Of a stretch of 49,938 nt of DNA, positions 7,033 to 14,314 are shown piece after piece; positions within the stretch are counted from its first letter, which is position 1; each line of letters starts with the position of its first letter. A program made the translations under genes and the position numbers. The DNA lies in the NCBI GenBank assembly GCA_963787005.1, contig CAWBBX010000124.1:1-49938 (forward strand), written 5' to 3'. The notes below the pieces were generated by a model. That model was given only the letters and a program-made list of their open reading frames with translations. It was not told the origin of the DNA and did no database searches. Origin of the DNA: FEN-1297 sp963787005 (lineage in GTDB: Bacteria; Bacteroidota; Ignavibacteria; Ignavibacteriales; Ignavibacteriaceae).

Positions 7033-8409
7033 ATGTTTGAGATAGATTTAAAAAAATTCAAGAAATACGATAAGCCGGGGCCGCGCTACACCAGTTACCC
7101 GACCGCGCCGCATTTTAATGAGAATTTCACTCACAGTAATTACCTTGATGAAATTATAAAAACCAACTACGGCGACTCGCTTCCGGACCTCTCGCTTTAC
7201 TTCCATCTGCCGTTCTGCGATACACTTTGCTACTTCTGCGGCTGCAACATGATCATCACCAGGAACAGGGACAGGGTAAAAGAATATATACGCTATCTCA
7301 AAAAAGAAATCGATATGGTGAGAACGTACATTCTGCCCGACAGAAAAGTCACCCAGCTTCACTGGGGCGGAGGAACACCGACTCACTTAAAGCCCGAGGA
7401 GATCGACGAGCTCGGCTCTTACATAAGATCAAATTTTGAATTTAAAGAGGACTCCGAGAACGGCTGCGAAATTGATCCGCGCGAGCTGACGAGAGCGCAC
7501 CTCGAGGCTCTCCGCAACAACGGCTTCAACCGCATAAGCATGGGCGTGCAGGACTTCGACGAAAAAGTGCAGAAAGCCGTTAATAGAATTCAGCCCGAAG
7601 ATATTACGCGCCAAACGGTGCAGTGGGTGAGGGAGCTCGGGTTCAACAGCATCAATCTCGATCTCATGTACGGCCTGCCGTTCCAGACAATCGATACTTT
7701 CTCTGATACTGTCGATAAGATAATAGACATTTCGCCCGACAGGATCGCGGTTTTTAATTATGCGCACGTTCCGTGGATGAAAAAACACATGGCGCTTATT
7801 CATACGGAAGATCTTCCTGCTCCCGAATTGAAACTGAATATATTAAAGATGACAATAGAAAAACTCACGGACGCCGGATACGTATTTATCGGCATGGATC
7901 ACTTCGCAAAACCGGATGACGAACTTGCAATCGCTTTGAGAGAAAAAAAGCTTTACAGGAATTTTCAGGGATACAGCACAAACTCCGGCGCCGATCTTTA
8001 CGCGATGGGCATTACGGCAATCAGTCAGCTCGACAGAGTTTACGCGCAGAATTTCAAAACGGAAAAAGAATATTTCAAAGCGCTCGACGAAGAAACTCTT
8101 CCGATTGCAAAGGGATATCAATTAAGCGACGACGATATTCTTCGCAGAGATGTTGTCATGAAACTGATGTGTAATTTCGAGCTGGAATTCGAGTCTATAG
8201 AGAAAAAGTATAACATCAACTTTAAAGAATACTTCGCGTGGGGACTGAATAATCTCAAGGAAATGGAAAAGGACGAATTGGTTTCTGTCAGCAATAAGAA
8301 AATTGAAGTAACGCAAATGGGCAAGCTTTTGATCAGAAACATCGCGATGAACTTCGACGGCTATATTGAAAGGAAGGAAGATACCGCGAGATATTCGAGA
8401 ACTGTATAA
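7033..8409 (+). CDS. hemN: Oxygen-independent coproporphyrinogen III dehydrogenase
   Basis: A 458-residue radical SAM enzyme that oxidatively decarboxylates two propionates of coproporphyrinogen III to give protoporphyrinogen IX without oxygen. The N terminus KYDKPGPRYTSYPTAPHF is that of true HemN and not of the related heme chaperone HemW. The cluster motif CDTLCYFCGC (about residues 62-71) supplies the CxxxCxxC ligands of the 4Fe-4S cluster plus the extra HemN cysteine. Downstream are HWGGGTPTHL, the RISMGVQDFD segment and the NLDLMYGLPFQT barrel strand, and the HemN C-terminal domain with MLCNFE-like residues (VMKLMCNFELEF). AGGAG lies eight bases before the ATG. The gene begins 19 bases after the right arm of the GxxExxY cassette. 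Confidence 0.96.
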   Translation: MFEIDLKKFKKYDKPGPRYTSYPTAPHFNENFTHSNYLDEIIKTNYGDSLPDLSLYFHLPFCDTLCYFCGCNMIITRNRDRVKEYIRYLKKEIDMVRTYILPDRKVTQLHWGGGTPTHLKPEEIDELGSYIRSNFEFKEDSENGCEIDPRELTRAHLEALRNNGFNRISMGVQDFDEKVQKAVNRIQPEDITRQTVQWVRELGFNSINLDLMYGLPFQTIDTFSDTVDKIIDISPDRIAVFNYAHVPWMKKHMALIHTEDLPAPELKLNILKMTIEKLTDAGYVFIGMDHFAKPDDELAIALREKKLYRNFQGYSTNSGADLYAMGITAISQLDRVYAQNFKTEKEYFKALDEETLPIAKGYQLSDDDILRRDVVMKLMCNFELEFESIEKKYNINFKEYFAWGLNNLKEMEKDELVSVSNKKIEVTQMGKLLIRNIAMNFDGYIERKEDTARYSRTV

Positions 8410-8535
8410 TTAACAATTTACAATGCACAATTAACAATTGTCATTCTGAACGCAACGAAGTGAAGTGAAGAATATCAAGTTTATCGTATAAAATCAGATA
8501 TGATATTTCCCCGCCTAAGGCGGGTCAATATGACA
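8408..8535. repeat. Two intergenic repeats filling the hemN-hemY gap
   Basis: The gap is entirely repeat. Bases 8408-8439 belong to the AATTAACAATT class also seen at 9950-9984, 10359-10394 and, shorter, at 21768-21788. Bases 8439-8535 are a 97-bp element starting TGTCATTCTGAACGCAACGA and ending ATGACA, containing the hairpin CCCGCCTAAGGCGGG (8510-8524). A second element with the same ends and almost the same length is at 49691-49788. An ATG at 8500 in this element is in frame with the next gene but is not its natural start. Confidence 0.7.
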
Positions 8536-8574
8536 AATGTATTTTTAAAAATTTCAGATACAAATAAAAATTAT

Positions 8575-9951
8575 ATGTCAAAAAAAATAGCAATACTGGG
8601 AGCCGGGATTTCCGGACTAACGACGGCGTACCTTCTACATAAAGAAGGATACGACGTTACGGTTATAGAGAAGAAGAAAAGCGTCGGCGGATCGATGGAA
8701 TCTATTTCCAAAGACGGATACATGATCGATCTCGGTCCTAACAGCGGGCTGGAAACATCCCCTTTGATTGCGCAGCTTGTGGAAGAACTGGATCTTAAAA
8801 ACGAGTTTATGTACGCCGGGAAGCAGGGAAACAAAAGATATATTTTAAGGGACGGTGTTCTTCATCCGCTTCCAATGAGTCCTCCTGCGTTTTTAAAGAC
8901 AAAATTATTTTCCGGCGGCGCAAAGCTGCGTCTTTTAGCCGAACCTTTTATAGGGAGGTCGAAGGACGGTTACTATCAAAGCATATCGGAGTTTGTAAGA
9001 AGAAGGCTGGGCAGGGAATTTCTGGATTACGCTATCAATCCTTTTGTGGCCGGTGTGTACGCGGGCAATCCGGATAACCTCAGCGTTAAATCCGCTTTCC
9101 CGAAATTATATGCACTTGAAGAAAAGTACGGCGGACTTATCATCGGCACAGTAAAAAGCATCAAGGAAAGAAAACAAAGAGCCGAGAAATCGAAGCAGAG
9201 CGCGAAGATGTTCTCGTTCAAAAACGGTATGCAGACGCTTCCGAAAACAATCTCCGAAAAGCTGGGAGAAAAAGTTATAACATCTGCCGAGGTAACTTCA
9301 ATTAAAAAAGAAGAAAACGGTTTCGCAATAACTTTTGAGAAAGACGGTGCTTCGCAGGAACTGCACTACGATGTTCTTCTTTCGACAATACCCGCTTACG
9401 CCGCTTCATCATTATTTAAAGATATAGACGAAAAACTATCGGATCATTTATCTCAAATTTATTATCCGCCTGTTTACGTAATTTACCTGGGATACAATAA
9501 AAAAGATATTAAGCAGCCGCTCGACGGCTTCGGGTATTTGATTCCTTCCAAAGAAAAGAAATCTTATCTCGGTGCGATTTGGAGCTCAGTTATATTCGAG
9601 AACAGGGCGCCCGAGGGAATTGCATCATTTACTATTTTCGTAGGCGGCGCACGCAATCCGGAAATAGAGAATGCCGATAAAGACGAACTTTTCAAAAGAG
9701 TGATAAGTGAGTTCGAGTCGCAAATGGGAATTTCGAACAAGCCTGTATTCAGCATTTACAAATTCTGGCCGAAGGCGATCCCTCAATATAATGTCGGCTA
9801 TATAGAGCACGAGAATTACTTCGACGAGTTTGAGAAGAATAATCCGGGTATTGTTTTGGGAGGTAATTATAGGGGCGGCATTTCCGTGGGCGATTGCATT
9901 AAAAATTCTGAATTAGTTTATAAAAAGATTACACAATTGGTAGCAAAATAA
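8575..9951 (+). CDS. hemG: Protoporphyrinogen oxidase, HemY/HemG type (FAD)
   Basis: A 458-residue FAD enzyme that takes protoporphyrinogen IX to protoporphyrin IX, or coproporphyrinogen III to coproporphyrin III in the alternative pathway. MSKKIAILGAGISGLTTAYL is the dinucleotide-binding GxGxxG motif, followed by the glutamate-ending second strand VIEKKKSVGG and IDLGPNSGLE. The C-terminal FAD segment GNYRGGISVGDCIKN is also typical. I place the start at ATG 8575; an in-frame ATG at 8500 would add 25 residues coded by the upstream repeat. The family usually uses oxygen, in contrast to the oxygen-independent HemN next to it. Co-location with hemN after decarboxylase hemE suggests the classical protoporphyrin route. 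Confidence 0.93.
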   Translation: MSKKIAILGAGISGLTTAYLLHKEGYDVTVIEKKKSVGGSMESISKDGYMIDLGPNSGLETSPLIAQLVEELDLKNEFMYAGKQGNKRYILRDGVLHPLPMSPPAFLKTKLFSGGAKLRLLAEPFIGRSKDGYYQSISEFVRRRLGREFLDYAINPFVAGVYAGNPDNLSVKSAFPKLYALEEKYGGLIIGTVKSIKERKQRAEKSKQSAKMFSFKNGMQTLPKTISEKLGEKVITSAEVTSIKKEENGFAITFEKDGASQELHYDVLLSTIPAYAASSLFKDIDEKLSDHLSQIYYPPVYVIYLGYNKKDIKQPLDGFGYLIPSKEKKSYLGAIWSSVIFENRAPEGIASFTIFVGGARNPEIENADKDELFKRVISEFESQMGISNKPVFSIYKFWPKAIPQYNVGYIEHENYFDEFEKNNPGIVLGGNYRGGISVGDCIKNSELVYKKITQLVAK

Positions 9952-10396
9952 TTAACAATTAAGAATTAACAATTCATAATTATCTGGACGGGGGTATGAA
10001 AAAATCAGATAATGCTATTGTTGAAAAGAGTTTTAGATTCTCAGTTCGCATTGTAAATTGCTATAAATTCTTGATGAAGAAAAATAAAGATCTTCGATCT
10101 TTATATAATCAACTTTTAGATGCAGGAACTTCTGTCGGGGCTAATGTTTCTGAATCGCAGGCTGCGGCAAGTAAAGCCGATTTCAAAAATAAGTTGAGAA
10201 TCAGTTTAAAAGAAGCTTACGAAAGTGAATTTTGATTAAAATTATTTTTCGAAACAGGTGTTTTGGAAAAGAAAGAATTTGAAAGTTTAATAAAAGATTG
10301 TACCGAGTTAATAAAACTATTAACATCTATCATCAAAAAAATAGGATGACTAAATAACACAATTCTTAATTGTTCATTATGAATTGTTAATTAATT
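9950..10396. mobile_element. Inverted repeats enclosing the four-helix-bundle gene (putative cassette)
   Basis: Two AT-rich arms enclose the S23-like gene. A 16-base sequence, ATTAACAATTCATAAT (9965-9980), is exactly inverted at 10376-10391, and a 13-base one, ACAATTAAGAATT (9955-9967), is exactly inverted at 10361-10373. The modules keep the same order on both sides, so this is a pair of modular arms rather than one long hairpin. No transposase is present. The arrangement parallels the GxxExxY cassette 3 kb upstream. Confidence 0.45.
9996..10349 (+). pseudogene. Four helix bundle (23S rRNA-intervening-sequence/S23-like) protein, interrupted by in-frame TGA
   Basis: From ATG 9996 the sequence SFRFSVRIVNCYKFLMKK, LYNQLLDAGTSVGANVSESQ and AASKADFKNKLRISLKEAYE is characteristic of the S23/four-helix-bundle family found in rRNA intervening sequences and as orphan genes. 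A TGA at 10233-10235 stops it after 79 residues. The frame stays open beyond it (LKLFFETGVLEKKEFESLIK, then DCTELIKLLTSIIKKIG) to TGA 10347-10349, which restores the usual length of about 117. Relatives have tryptophan at this point (E-x-E-[FY]-W), so a TGG to TGA change explains the break. The flanking arms are inverted repeats. The cellular role is unknown. Confidence 0.85.
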
Positions 10397-10401
10397 AGAG
10401 A

Positions 10402-10459
10402 CTTAGCGTCTTTGCGACTCTGCGGTGTTGTTATACCGCAAAGGCGCAGAAGCGCGAAG
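10402..10459. repeat. Cargo-free inverted repeat upstream of hemB
   Basis: CTTAGCGTCTTTGCGACTCT...GCGGT (from 10402) and ACCGCAAAGGCGCAGAAGCG... (to 10459) form a hairpin of two 25-base arms, 19 of 25 positions alike, around an eight-base loop. The arms are of the same class as those enclosing the GxxExxY gene. A GTG at 10425 inside it is in frame with hemB but codes repeat sequence. Confidence 0.65.
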
Positions 10460-10481
10460 AATAATAATGGAGTTAAAAATT

Positions 10482-11468
10482 ATGGCAACTTATCCGACTA
10501 AAAGATTAAGACGACTCCGCTACAATCCCCTTGTAAGGGATATGGTGAGAGAAACAGAATTATCGAAAAACGATTTTATATATCCTCTTTTCGTTGTACC
10601 GGGAGAGAAGATTAAGAATCCAATTAAATCGATGCCGGGAGTTTTTCAATTTTCGATCGACAATCTTGTTAAAGAGTGCAAAGAAGTAGAAGCACTCGGA
10701 ATACCGGCGGTTATATTATTCGGCATCCCCGAACATAAGGACGAAAAAGGTTCCGAAGCTTACGATCCCAACGGAATAATACAGAGAGCGATAAGAGCGA
10801 TAAAAGCCGAAGTGAAAAATCTTCTCGTTATTACCGACGTATGCATGTGCGAGTACACCTCGCACGGACATTGCGGACTGCTTAACGGCGAGGAAATTTT
10901 AAACGACGAAACCGTTTCTCTTCTTGCGAAGGAAGCGGTAACACACGCCGAGGCGGGCGCAGATATGATCGCTCCTTCCGATATGATGGACGGAAGAATA
11001 ATGGCTATACGCAAGGCGCTCGATTACAAGGGCTTCAGCAAGATACCGATCATGAGCTACGCTGCGAAATATTCGTCGGGGTATTACGGTCCTTTTAGGG
11101 ACGCAGCTGATTCGGCACCTGCTTTCGGCGACAGAAGATCGCACCAGATGGATATTGCCAATGCCGAGGAAGCGTTAAGAGAAGTCGAATCCGATATAGA
11201 AGAGGGAGCCGACATAGTTATGGTTAAGCCGGCCGGCGCTTATCTGGATATAATTTGGAGAGTGAAGGAACGCTTCGGAATGCCGACTGCAGCTTATCAG
11301 GTAAGCGGTGAATACGCGATGATAAAAGCGGCGGGAACAAACGGATGGATTGATGAAGAAAGAGTGATGATAGAATCCCTGACTGCAATCAAGCGCGCGG
11401 GAGCGGATATGTTTCTTACGTACTTCGCGAAAGACGCGGCGAAATACCTGGATAAGAACCGGAAATAA
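10482..11468 (+). CDS. hemB: Delta-aminolevulinic acid dehydratase (porphobilinogen synthase)
   Basis: A 328-residue enzyme that condenses two 5-aminolevulinates to porphobilinogen. TDVCMCEYTSHGHCG (about residues 118-132) provides the three cysteines of a zinc site, so this is the zinc-type enzyme. SYAAKYSSGYYGPFRDA and MVKPAGAYLDIIW hold the two active-site lysines. I choose ATG 10482 (MATYPTKRLRRLR), which has GGAG nine bases upstream and gives the family's normal N terminus; ATG 10467 or GTG 10425 would add residues coded by the upstream repeat. It closes the heme cluster: HemB supplies the substrate for HemC. A pair of palindromic repeats follows the stop. Confidence 0.96.
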   Translation: MATYPTKRLRRLRYNPLVRDMVRETELSKNDFIYPLFVVPGEKIKNPIKSMPGVFQFSIDNLVKECKEVEALGIPAVILFGIPEHKDEKGSEAYDPNGIIQRAIRAIKAEVKNLLVITDVCMCEYTSHGHCGLLNGEEILNDETVSLLAKEAVTHAEAGADMIAPSDMMDGRIMAIRKALDYKGFSKIPIMSYAAKYSSGYYGPFRDAADSAPAFGDRRSHQMDIANAEEALREVESDIEEGADIVMVKPAGAYLDIIWRVKERFGMPTAAYQVSGEYAMIKAAGTNGWIDEERVMIESLTAIKRAGADMFLTYFAKDAAKYLDKNRK

Positions 11469-11493
11469 CGAAGACATATTCATTACTTCCCAG

Positions 11494-11639
11494 ACTTAGA
11501 CGTAGACTTTTCCCATTAAAATGTACGGTCTATGTCTAAGTTTCGTAAAATCAAATTCATCAATTTATACTTGAACATTTTCTTAAACTTAAACTTCCGG
11601 ATACGGTTGGGAAAGTTTAAAAGCAAGTTTAAGTTAAAG
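11494..11639. repeat. Two inverted repeats after hemB
   Basis: First, ACTTAGACGTAGAC (11494-11507) pairs with GTCTATGTCTAAGT (11528-11541), 13 of 14 positions. Second, CTTAAACTTAAACTT (from 11582) faces AAGTTTAAAAGCAAGTTTAAG (to about 11633). Neither is followed by a T-run convincing enough for an intrinsic terminator, though they end the heme cluster. They fill the 200-base gap before the next gene. Confidence 0.55.
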
Positions 11640-11671
11640 AGCTTGAACCTTCATCATTTTAAAATCGTGTC

Positions 11672-12031
11672 ATGAATCTAGAAATCATAAGAGAGCATTG
11701 CTTGAGCAAGCCGGGAGTAAGCGAGAGTCTTCCTTTTAACGAGGATTCTCCCGTGTACAAAGTTATGAGCAAGATATTCATGATCGCGAATTTGAATCCT
11801 CCTATAAGTATAAACCTAAAATGCGATCCCGAAAAAGCAATAGAACTGAGAGAAAGATATTCCTGCGTTACTCCGGGTTATCACATGAATAAGACACATT
11901 GGAATACCGTTCTAATCGATAATTCCGCGCGTGATTATTTGATCTTAGAATGGATTGACCATTCTTATGAACTGGTTGCTTCCGGCCTGAAAAAATCGGA
12001 AAAAGAAGAGCTCAGGAATCTCGGGAATTAA
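11672..12031 (+). CDS. MmcQ/YjbR family protein
   Basis: A 119-residue protein of the MmcQ/YjbR family, which has a CyaY-like double-wing fold that has been suggested to bind DNA. It shows the usual order: MNLEIIREHCLSKPGVSESL with the PFNEDSPVYKVMSKIFM strand pair, NLKCDPEKAIELRERYSCVT, PGYHMNKTHWNTV with the conserved HWN, and WIDHSYELV before the end. The length is normal for the family. It stands alone between the heme cluster repeats and the YceI leader, so context gives no function. I see no strong ribosome binding site; the ATG choice rests on the family's N terminus. Confidence 0.85.
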   Translation: MNLEIIREHCLSKPGVSESLPFNEDSPVYKVMSKIFMIANLNPPISINLKCDPEKAIELRERYSCVTPGYHMNKTHWNTVLIDNSARDYLILEWIDHSYELVASGLKKSEKEELRNLGN

Positions 12032-12122
12032 AACTGAGCCCCGAATTTTACCGACCGCCATCTTCATCTAAATAAATATTCTGAATATTTTCCTCGAAAT
12101 TAGCCCGTAATCGCAGCTTTAC

Positions 12123-12172
12123 GGTGATAAAAATCACCGCCCACACAAAGAGAGTTGTAACATTAAATGTTA
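12123..12172 (+). promoter_or_regulatory. Leader hairpin and palindromic operator candidate upstream of yceI
   Basis: GGTGATAAAAATCACC (12123-12138) is a short hairpin. TAACATTAAATGTTA (12158-12172) is a perfect 7-1-7 palindrome in the 60 bases before the YceI gene and has the size of a MarR/ArsR-type operator. Further on, the complement of TTGTGCATGTAAA resembles the TTGCATGC region upstream of marR at 14279. A MarR gene lies at the other end of this group, so it is a candidate regulator. No binding evidence is available from sequence. Confidence 0.35.
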
Positions 12173-12219
12173 TAACATATATTGTGCATGTAAATAAATT
12201 TCAATATAAGGAGGTAACG

Positions 12220-12774
12220 ATGAACAGTGCAGTTGAGAGTAAAGTAAAACAGAGTGAATGGGTATTAGACCCGACCCATACGAAGGTTCAGTTTTCCGCA
12301 AGGCATATGGTAATTACCCAGGTAACAGGACAATTCAATAAATACGAATTAAACTTGAAAGCGTCCGATGATTTTGGGGATGCCGACGTAGAATTAATTG
12401 TAGACATTAATAGTATCGACACCGGAAATCCTGATCGTGATAACCACCTGAAGAGTGCCGATTTCTTCGATGCGGAAAAATTTCCGAAGATGATGTTTAA
12501 AGGAAAATCGGTTGAGAAAGTAAACGACACCGACTACAAGCTAAAGGGCGATCTTACTATAAAAGATATAACAAAACCTATTGAGCTTGATGTTGAGTTC
12601 GGCGGAAAGATAAATGACCCGTGGGGTAAAGAAAGAGCCGGATTTACGGTAACCGGAAAAGTCAATCGTTTCGATTACGGACTTCAATGGAACGCTTTGA
12701 TGGAAACCGGCGGTGCGGTAGTAGGTAAGGATATTAAGATTACATGTGACGTTGAAGTTGTAAAGAACGACTAA
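12220..12774 (+). CDS. YceI family protein
   Basis: A 184-residue protein with the YceI lipocalin-like barrel fold, which binds isoprenoid or other lipophilic molecules. SEWVLDPTHTKVQFSARHMV opens the barrel as in the family, followed by FDAEKFPKMMFKGKSVEKV, LTIKDITKPIELDVEFGG and GFTVTGKVNRFDYGLQWN. There is no signal peptide, so this is a cytoplasmic member, unlike E. coli YceI. The start at 12220 is set by an almost perfect Shine-Dalgarno sequence (AAGGAGGTAACG) directly before the ATG; the frame is open further upstream but lacks such support. Neighbours (nitroreductase, pirin, MarR) suggest a role in response to quinones or other electrophiles, which is an inference. Confidence 0.93.
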   Translation: MNSAVESKVKQSEWVLDPTHTKVQFSARHMVITQVTGQFNKYELNLKASDDFGDADVELIVDINSIDTGNPDRDNHLKSADFFDAEKFPKMMFKGKSVEKVNDTDYKLKGDLTIKDITKPIELDVEFGGKINDPWGKERAGFTVTGKVNRFDYGLQWNALMETGGAVVGKDIKITCDVEVVKND

Positions 12775-12788
12775 TATAAATATGCGGT

Positions 12789-12820
12789 GCATATGTTCGG
12801 TGTTTTTGCCGGGCATATGC
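12789..12820. other. Hairpin between yceI and the nitroreductase gene
   Basis: GCATATG (12789-12795) and CATATGC (12814-12820) pair, with an inner CGG/CCG helix around the loop TGTTTTTG. No T-run follows in either direction, so it may shape mRNA stability or partial termination between two co-directional genes rather than end transcription. Confidence 0.4.
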
Positions 12821-12840
12821 GCTAAGACAAAGATAATTTT

Positions 12841-13422
12841 ATGATACACGATTTACTTTTAAAAAGATACAGCACCAGGCAGTTTGCGTCCCGGAAAGTT
12901 GAAGATGAAAAGATCGTTCGTCTGTTCGAGGCGGCGCGGTGGGCTCCGTCCTCCATGAATGAGCAGCCGTGGCGGTTTTTATTAGCGGAGAAAGAAGACG
13001 ATGATAATTTTTTGAAGATTGTAGACGTATTGAATGAAGCAAATAAAATCTGGGCGGCAGACGCGCCTCTGCTGATCTTAACAATAACAAAGCTGTGCAG
13101 CAATTACAACAATAAAGTTAATAAACATTCTTACTACGATCTCGGCGGGGCCGTAGCCCAACTTACTTTCCAGGCAACGGCGATGGGTCTTTACGTAAGA
13201 CAGATGGGCGGGTTTAATTCCGATAAAGCAAGGTACGTTTTCAACATCCCGGAATCATATTCTCCTGTCAGCGTGCTGGCGGTAGGTTATAAATCCGATG
13301 AATCCGCCGAGGTTGTAAAAAGAGAAAGAAAAGAACTGGACAAAATAGTCTTCACGGACAAGTTCGGTATACCGTATGATTTTGCGGCCGTTACTCCCGG
13401 GGAGTATGAGGAAAGGGCGTAA
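12841..13422 (+). CDS. Nitroreductase family protein
   Basis: A 193-residue flavoprotein of the nitroreductase superfamily, which uses FMN and NAD(P)H to reduce nitro groups, quinones or similar compounds. The FMN-phosphate-binding motif is LKRYSTRQFASRKVEDEK, followed by AARWAPSSMNEQPWRFLLAE, typical of the flavin and dimer contact region. ATAMGLYVRQMGGFN and the VLAVGYKS strand near the C terminus complete the fold. Length is normal. The pirin gene follows after three bases, so both are probably translated from one message. The physiological substrate cannot be read from sequence; the YceI-pirin-MarR context points to redox or electrophile stress. Confidence 0.92.
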   Translation: MIHDLLLKRYSTRQFASRKVEDEKIVRLFEAARWAPSSMNEQPWRFLLAEKEDDDNFLKIVDVLNEANKIWAADAPLLILTITKLCSNYNNKVNKHSYYDLGGAVAQLTFQATAMGLYVRQMGGFNSDKARYVFNIPESYSPVSVLAVGYKSDESAEVVKRERKELDKIVFTDKFGIPYDFAAVTPGEYEERA

Positions 13423-13425
13423 AAA

Positions 13426-14136
13426 ATGAAAAAGGTAATACATTATTCGGATGAAAGAGGAAAAGCGGAATTCGGATGGCTTCACAGCAGGCATTCGTTC
13501 AGCTTCGGACATTATTATGATCCTGATAAAATGGGATTCGGTCTACTCAGAGTTTTGAATGATGATTTTGTAGAACCCGGTCAGGGCTTCGGAACTCATC
13601 CTCACGACAACATGGAAATTATTTCCATTCCGCTGGAAGGAGCACTCGAGCACAAAGACAGTATGGGTACGGGCTCGGTCATCAAAAAAGGCGACGTGCA
13701 GGTTATGTCAGCCGGCAGCGGCGTTACTCACTCCGAATTCAATCACTCAAAAACGGAGCCGGTAAAATTTCTTCAGATATGGATAATACCGCGCGAACAA
13801 AATGTGGCACCGCGCTACGATCAGAAATCGTTTCCGATCGAGTCATTGAAGAAAGGAATAACTACGGTGGTATCCGGAGAGAAAGCCGGAGAAACTTTAT
13901 ACATACATCAGAATGCGGCGCTTTCACTCGGCAAGCTGAACGAAGGCGAAAGTATCAACTACAAGACAATATACAAAGGCAACGGAATATATTTGTTTGT
14001 GTTGGACGGGAACATTGAAATAGACAACGACGTAATAGGTAAAAGAGACGCAACGGGCGTATACGACACCGATGAGATAACCATCAATGCTTCCGCCGAT
14101 ACAGACTTTGTTTTGATAGAAGTCCCTATGAATTAA
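13426..14136 (+). CDS. Pirin family protein
   Basis: A 236-residue bicupin of the pirin family. The N-terminal cupin has GWLHSRHSFSFGHYYDPDKM, then FGTHPHDNMEIISIPLEGAL, where the two histidines and the glutamate form the metal site together with the histidine of SGVTHSEFNH. Bacterial pirins such as YhhW act as quercetinases or redox-sensitive proteins with an Fe or other metal ion. The start lies three bases after the nitroreductase stop, which indicates an operon. Pirin and nitroreductase genes next to a marR gene are commonly seen in quinone-response groups. The enzymatic activity here is unproven. Confidence 0.93.
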   Translation: MKKVIHYSDERGKAEFGWLHSRHSFSFGHYYDPDKMGFGLLRVLNDDFVEPGQGFGTHPHDNMEIISIPLEGALEHKDSMGTGSVIKKGDVQVMSAGSGVTHSEFNHSKTEPVKFLQIWIIPREQNVAPRYDQKSFPIESLKKGITTVVSGEKAGETLYIHQNAALSLGKLNEGESINYKTIYKGNGIYLFVLDGNIEIDNDVIGKRDATGVYDTDEITINASADTDFVLIEVPMN

Positions 14137-14278
14137 AAAAGCTCTGCATCTGCATTTTCTGTTAAACCCCGGATAACTCTCACTTCCCCCTCTAATCTGT
14201 GGAGGGAGATTCGGAGAGGACGGTTAAATAAGCATTTGAATTATTTCAAAAAACTCATTTTTATTTATAAGTTTTTAC

Positions 14279-14288
14279 TTGCATGCAA
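14279..14288 (+). promoter_or_regulatory. TTGCATGCAA palindrome upstream of marR
   Basis: A perfect ten-base palindrome 27 bases before the preferred marR start, within an AT-rich leader. It resembles the complement of the yceI leader near 12183-12195. It could be an autoregulatory MarR site, but ten-base palindromes occur by chance, so confidence is low. The preceding gap from 14137 also contains CCCCCTCTAATCTGTGGAGG-like repeat sequence. Confidence 0.3.
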
Positions 14289-14314
14289 TATACAATATGC
14301 CTTATTTTTTCAAC

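Noticed and set aside
8500..8574. 25 extra N-terminal residues for hemY from ATG 8500
   Set aside because: They are coded by the TGTCAT...ATGACA repeat; MSKKIAILGAG at 8575 is the normal start of the family.
10425..10481. Longer hemB from GTG 10425
   Set aside because: The extension is repeat sequence; ATG 10482 has a ribosome binding site and gives the family N terminus.
12124..12219. Longer YceI from an upstream in-frame start
   Set aside because: The ATG at 12220 has a near-perfect Shine-Dalgarno sequence, and the upstream part holds the operator-like palindrome.
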